A DNA stretch of 64,000 nt from Dickeya zeae NCPPB 2538 (GTDB taxonomy: Bacteria > Pseudomonadota > Gammaproteobacteria > Enterobacterales > Enterobacteriaceae). Where the stretch lies: NCBI RefSeq assembly GCF_000406165.1, contig NZ_CM001977.1, forward strand, positions 4,050,280 through 4,114,279. Reading direction: 5' to 3'. Made by a program: the position numbers and the translations under genes. Of this stretch, positions 60,702-64,000 are shown in pieces; position 1 is the stretch's first letter; each line of letters opens with the position of its first letter. The notes beneath the pieces were generated by a model. It was not told where the DNA came from, ran no database searches, and was given only the letters and a program-made list of their open reading frames with translations.

Positions 60702-63119
60702 TTAATCACGCATCGTCCAGATGCGTTTCTGATAATCATGAATTGCCCGATCAGCACTGAACATGCCCATATGAGCCGTGTTCAGAATGCAGCGACGCGT
60801 CCATTCATCAGGTTCACGATACAGTTCATCCACACGCTGTTGAGCCTGGCAGTAAGGGGCGAAATCAGCTAACACCAGATAGGGATCACCCAGTTTTAGC
60901 AGGCTATCGAGCAAAGGGGCGAACGCCGTTTTATCTCCATGACTGAACTTACCTTCCCGCAGCTCAGTCAGGATTTCCTTTAATAGTGGATTCTCGGCAA
61001 TATAACGGGTGGGTTTATAGCCGCCGGCAATCAACGCTTTTACCTGCTCGACGGTATGCCCGAAAATGAACAGATTCTCCGCACCGACTTCCTGCGCCAT
61101 CTCCACATTGGCGCCATCCAGCGTCCCCACCGTCAAGGCGCCATTCAACGCCAGTTTCATATTCCCCGTCCCAGACGCTTCCTTGCCTGCGGTGGAAATC
61201 TGCTCTGATACATCGGCCGCCGGAATAATCCTCTCCGCCAGCGAGACACGGTAATCCGGTAAAAAAACCACTTTCAGGCGATCGTTGACCCGTTTGTCCC
61301 GGTTAATGTGTTCCGCCACACAGTTGATGGCGTAAATAATATTTTTGGCCAGGACATAACCCGGGGCTGCCTTGGCGCCAAACAGGAAAAGGCGCGGCAC
61401 GATATCCAATCCAGGGTCGGTAAGCAATCGCTTATATAACGATAAAATATGCAGTAAATTCAGATGTTGCCGCTTATATTCATGCAACCGTTTGATTTGC
61501 ACATCAAACAACGCGTTCGGATCGATAGCGATGCCGTAATCGCGCCGTAAGAATTGTGCCAGTTGCGTTTTATTGTCCTGTTTGATGCGGCGATAGCGCG
61601 CCTGAAACGCACTATCCTGTGCGTAGGGAGCCAGCCCCTCCAACAGCGTAAGCCGGTTACCCCATTCGGTACGCAGGGTGTCATCTATCAGTGAAGACAG
61701 TGCCGGATTACACTGTTTTAGCCAACGACGCGGCGTAATACCGTTGGTGACGTTATGAAATTTCGTCGGCCATAACTGGTGATATTCCGGGAACAAGTCG
61801 CGTACCACCAGGTCCGAGTGCATCTGCGCGACGCCGTTCACCGCAAAACACGCCACCACGCACAGGTTCGCCATCCTCACCTGACGACGATACACCACCG
61901 CCAGTCGCGCCCAGACAGGCTTATCACCCGGCCAGCGAGCCTCCACCTGCTGGCGCAGATGCGTATTAATGGTTTTGATTATCGACAGATGGCGCGGTAA
62001 CAGCCGACCGAACAGCCGTTCATCCCAGCACTCCAGCGCTTCCGGCATCAGGGTATGGTTGGTGTAGGCAAATAAGCGCCCGGTCAGTTGCCAGGCCTGC
62101 TCCCACGATAGATCGTATTCATCCAGTAACAGGCGCAGGGTTTCGGGAATCGCCAACGTCGGGTGGGTATCGTTTAGCTGCACCACCTCATAATCGGGTA
62201 ATGTCGCCAGCGGCCGTCCGGCACGCTCATGCCGCCGGAAGATATCCGCGACCGCGCAGGCACATTGGAAATATTGCTGCATCAAACGCAGTCTTTTACC
62301 TGCCGCATGATTGTCGTTCGGGTACAGCACTTTAGTCAGGCTGGCGGCAGCGATACCCTGCTGCTCGGCTTTCAGATAATGGCCCGCATTAAACTGTTCA
62401 AGATCAAATGGCTCGCTGTGGGTAGCCTGCCATAGCCGCAACGGCTGTACACGACCATTGAGATAACCGATAACCGGGATATCGGTGGCTTCGCCGATAA
62501 CGACCTGATCCGGAATCCAACGCTCGCGGCCATCCGGCTGGATGACCAACTCACCGCCGAAACCGACTTCTACCGCCAGCTCCGGGCGCGGGCGCGCCCA
62601 GGGGTAAACGTCGCGCAACCAGTCATCCGGGGTTTCACGCTGGAAACCGGCGTCAAAATGCTGGCGGAACAAGCCATACTGGTAATGCAGGCCGTAGCCT
62701 ATCGCCGGTTGTCCCACTGTCGCCATCGCGTCCAGATAACAAGAGGCCAATCGCCCCAACCCACCATTACCCAGCGCCGGGTCCGTTTCCTGCTCCAGCA
62801 CATCACTCAACGCCAGCCCGTGCCCGGCCAGCACCTCCGCCACCGCGTCATACCACCCCAGATTGAGTAGATTGTTGCCAGTCAGGCGACCCGGCAGGAA
62901 CTCCATCGACAGATAGTTCACATGCCGCGATACCGACGTGGCGTCATCAGGTGGAGACGACTCGGCAGCTATCAACACATCCAGTTGCTCCGTCAGCGCC
63001 GCACTCACCACTTGCCAGCACTGGCGTAACGACAGTGCCTGTAACGACGGCTGAGCGAGAGCCTGCAACTGGCGTTGCAACGCCACAGTAAACTGGGAAG
63101 GATTGAATAAGGGTGACAT
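60702..63119 (-). CDS. malP: Maltodextrin phosphorylase
   Basis: An 805-residue GT35 phosphorylase releasing glucose-1-P from maltodextrins. Motifs: VNYLSMEFLPGRLTGNNLLNLG, DPALGNGGLGRLASCYLDAM, EVVQLNDTHPTLAIPE, YTNHTLMPEALECW, FHNVTNGITPRRWL, and the PLP-Lys region EASGTGNMKLALNGALTVGT. Start ATG at 63119 with AAGGAGAGAGG upstream. glpR ends only 44 bp upstream on the same strand, leaving little room for a MalT-controlled promoter unless it is inside glpR; malT is not adjacent as it is in E. coli. Confidence 0.95.
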   Translation of the reverse strand: MSPLFNPSQFTVALQRQLQALAQPSLQALSLRQCWQVVSAALTEQLDVLIAAESSPPDDATSVSRHVNYLSMEFLPGRLTGNNLLNLGWYDAVAEVLAGHGLALSDVLEQETDPALGNGGLGRLASCYLDAMATVGQPAIGYGLHYQYGLFRQHFDAGFQRETPDDWLRDVYPWARPRPELAVEVGFGGELVIQPDGRERWIPDQVVIGEATDIPVIGYLNGRVQPLRLWQATHSEPFDLEQFNAGHYLKAEQQGIAAASLTKVLYPNDNHAAGKRLRLMQQYFQCACAVADIFRRHERAGRPLATLPDYEVVQLNDTHPTLAIPETLRLLLDEYDLSWEQAWQLTGRLFAYTNHTLMPEALECWDERLFGRLLPRHLSIIKTINTHLRQQVEARWPGDKPVWARLAVVYRRQVRMANLCVVACFAVNGVAQMHSDLVVRDLFPEYHQLWPTKFHNVTNGITPRRWLKQCNPALSSLIDDTLRTEWGNRLTLLEGLAPYAQDSAFQARYRRIKQDNKTQLAQFLRRDYGIAIDPNALFDVQIKRLHEYKRQHLNLLHILSLYKRLLTDPGLDIVPRLFLFGAKAAPGYVLAKNIIYAINCVAEHINRDKRVNDRLKVVFLPDYRVSLAERIIPAADVSEQISTAGKEASGTGNMKLALNGALTVGTLDGANVEMAQEVGAENLFIFGHTVEQVKALIAGGYKPTRYIAENPLLKEILTELREGKFSHGDKTAFAPLLDSLLKLGDPYLVLADFAPYCQAQQRVDELYREPDEWTRRCILNTAHMGMFSADRAIHDYQKRIWTMRD

Positions 63120-63163
63120 CGTGCCTCTCTCCTTTGCGGGTGATGGAAAAAGGCACGTCGGGA

Positions 63164-63922
63164 TCAGCACAACTCCAACTGTACCTTATGTTGTTCGATG
63201 ATTTTCAGCACACTGGGTGGCGGTAACTGATCGGTAAAAAGATAGTCGATCAAATCCATGTTGCCCAAATTGACCATCGCATTACGGCCGAACTTGGAAT
63301 GGTCTGTCACCAGCATCACGCAACGGGAGTTTTCGATGATTGCACGCTTGGTGCGAACCTCGTGGTAGTCAAACTCCAGCAACGAGCCATCCATATCAAT
63401 GCCACTGATGCCCAAAATGCCGAAATCGAGCCTGAACTGAGAAATAAAATCCAGCGTGGCCTCGCCAATGATGCCGCCATCGCGGCTGCGCACCTCGCCT
63501 CCCGCCAGTATCAGGCGGAAGTCTTCTTTGGCGGTCAGTAACGTTGCCACATTCAGGTTATTGGTGACCACGCGTAAATCCTTATGATTCATCAGCGCGT
63601 GAGCCACCGCTTCCGGTGTCGTACCGATATCTATAAAAAGCGTAGCACCATCCGGAATTTGACTGGCGACCTGCCTCGCAATCCTGGCTTTTTCATCAGA
63701 CCACATCATTTTTCGATCATGGTAAGCCGTATTCACTGAACTGGAGGGCAACGCCGCGCCACCGTGGTGGCGATGGATCTTGTTTTGTTCCGCCAGATCG
63801 TTCAGATCACGACGAATGGTCTGCGGGCTGACTGCAAAATGTTCCACCAGCTCTTCGGTACTGACGTATCCCTGCCGACGCACCAGATCGATAATGGCGT
63901 CGTGCCGCTGTGTTTGCTTCAC
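63164..63922 (-). CDS. glpR: DeoR-family glycerol-3-phosphate regulon repressor GlpR
   Basis: A 252-residue DeoR-type repressor: winged helix (YVSTEELVEHFAVSPQTIRR) and ISOCOT effector domain (IDIGTTPEAVAHAL, VVTNNLNVA, ILAGGEVRSRDGGIIGEAT, LGISGIDMDGSLLEFDYHEV, DHSKFGRNAMVNLG). Near-identical to E. coli GlpR throughout; effector glycerol-3-phosphate. GTG start at 63922 (MKQTQRH) with GAGGGG upstream; the extension to 63946 is not family sequence. glpEG are presumably beyond the window edge. Confidence 0.94.
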   Translation of the reverse strand: MKQTQRHDAIIDLVRRQGYVSTEELVEHFAVSPQTIRRDLNDLAEQNKIHRHHGGAALPSSSVNTAYHDRKMMWSDEKARIARQVASQIPDGATLFIDIGTTPEAVAHALMNHKDLRVVTNNLNVATLLTAKEDFRLILAGGEVRSRDGGIIGEATLDFISQFRLDFGILGISGIDMDGSLLEFDYHEVRTKRAIIENSRCVMLVTDHSKFGRNAMVNLGNMDLIDYLFTDQLPPPSVLKIIEQHKVQLELC

Positions 63923-63938
63923 ATTAATCCCCTCAAAC

Positions 63939-63960
63939 GCCGACATGACGTCATGTCGGC
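63939..63960. promoter_or_regulatory. Perfect 22-bp palindrome upstream of glpR
   Basis: Two 11-base arms (GCCGACATGAC and its complement) with no spacer, ending 16 bp before the glpR GTG and just upstream of its Shine-Dalgarno. Could be an operator or the terminator/attenuator of the preceding gene. Confidence 0.5.
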
Positions 63961-64000
63961 CAACTAAGAAACCGCGCTCATTGTAAAATGCACACGGTAG

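Overview
The window is enterobacterial chromosome, most likely from Dickeya (soft-rot Pectobacteriaceae). The diagnostic loci are a pelC-pelB-pelZ pectate lyase cluster with KdgR-type operators and a pentameric ligand-gated channel almost identical, as I recall it, to ELIC of D. chrysanthemi/dadantii. These sit among backbone blocks in typical Enterobacterales order: rpe-gph-trpS with dam-damX-aroKB, hofMNOPQ, mrcA-nudE-igaA-yrfG-hslRO-pckA, envZ-ompR-greB-tex, and bioH-gntX-nfuA-malQP. All calls come from reading the sequence; no database was searched.

Layout. 1-2636: the end of an L-ascorbate utilisation locus (ulaG cut by the window edge, ulaE, ulaR). 2770-4702: argD behind tandem ARG boxes, and pabA. 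4939-10595: accessory region, all on the minus strand. It holds a degenerate-AAA/AraC hybrid regulator, an XRE regulator broken at an A9 run, a 49-residue peptide gene with a strong ribosome binding site and a perfect palindrome behind it, a PatA/PatG-like subtilisin, and a GH19 lysozyme/chitinase. 10809-15662: a tightly coupled four-gene operon of PLP amino acid decarboxylase, ELIC-type channel, periplasmic sensor without output domain, and MFS transporter. 15949-20317: the pel cluster. 20999-24614: a membrane diguanylate cyclase with a C-terminal hemerythrin domain, ppiA, and an enolase-superfamily dehydratase. 25069-31353: aroK-aroB-damX-dam-rpe-gph-trpS. 31694-35371: hofMNOPQ (type IV pilus-like/DNA uptake). 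35627-47711: mrcA to ompR-envZ. 47982-55006: greB and tex, with an LTA-synthase-like phosphotransferase and an OlsF-like double acyltransferase between them. 55111-56120: an AT-rich islet with a stand-alone caspase-like protein and a MITE. 56212-63922: bioH, gntX, nfuA, malPQ and glpR.

How genes work together. The decarboxylase-channel-sensor-transporter operon looks like an amine circuit, because ELIC is known to open on primary amines and the first gene makes an amine. The subtilisin/peptide pair looks like a small peptide-maturation (RiPP or bacteriocin) locus. Its protease and PatG-like halves may be a recent fusion: an internal start with its own Shine-Dalgarno separates them and base composition changes there. 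Pectate lyases secreted by the cell feed pectin catabolism under KdgR.

Most worth checking: the amine/ELIC operon, the peptide/PatG-type locus, and the isolated mini-caspase.
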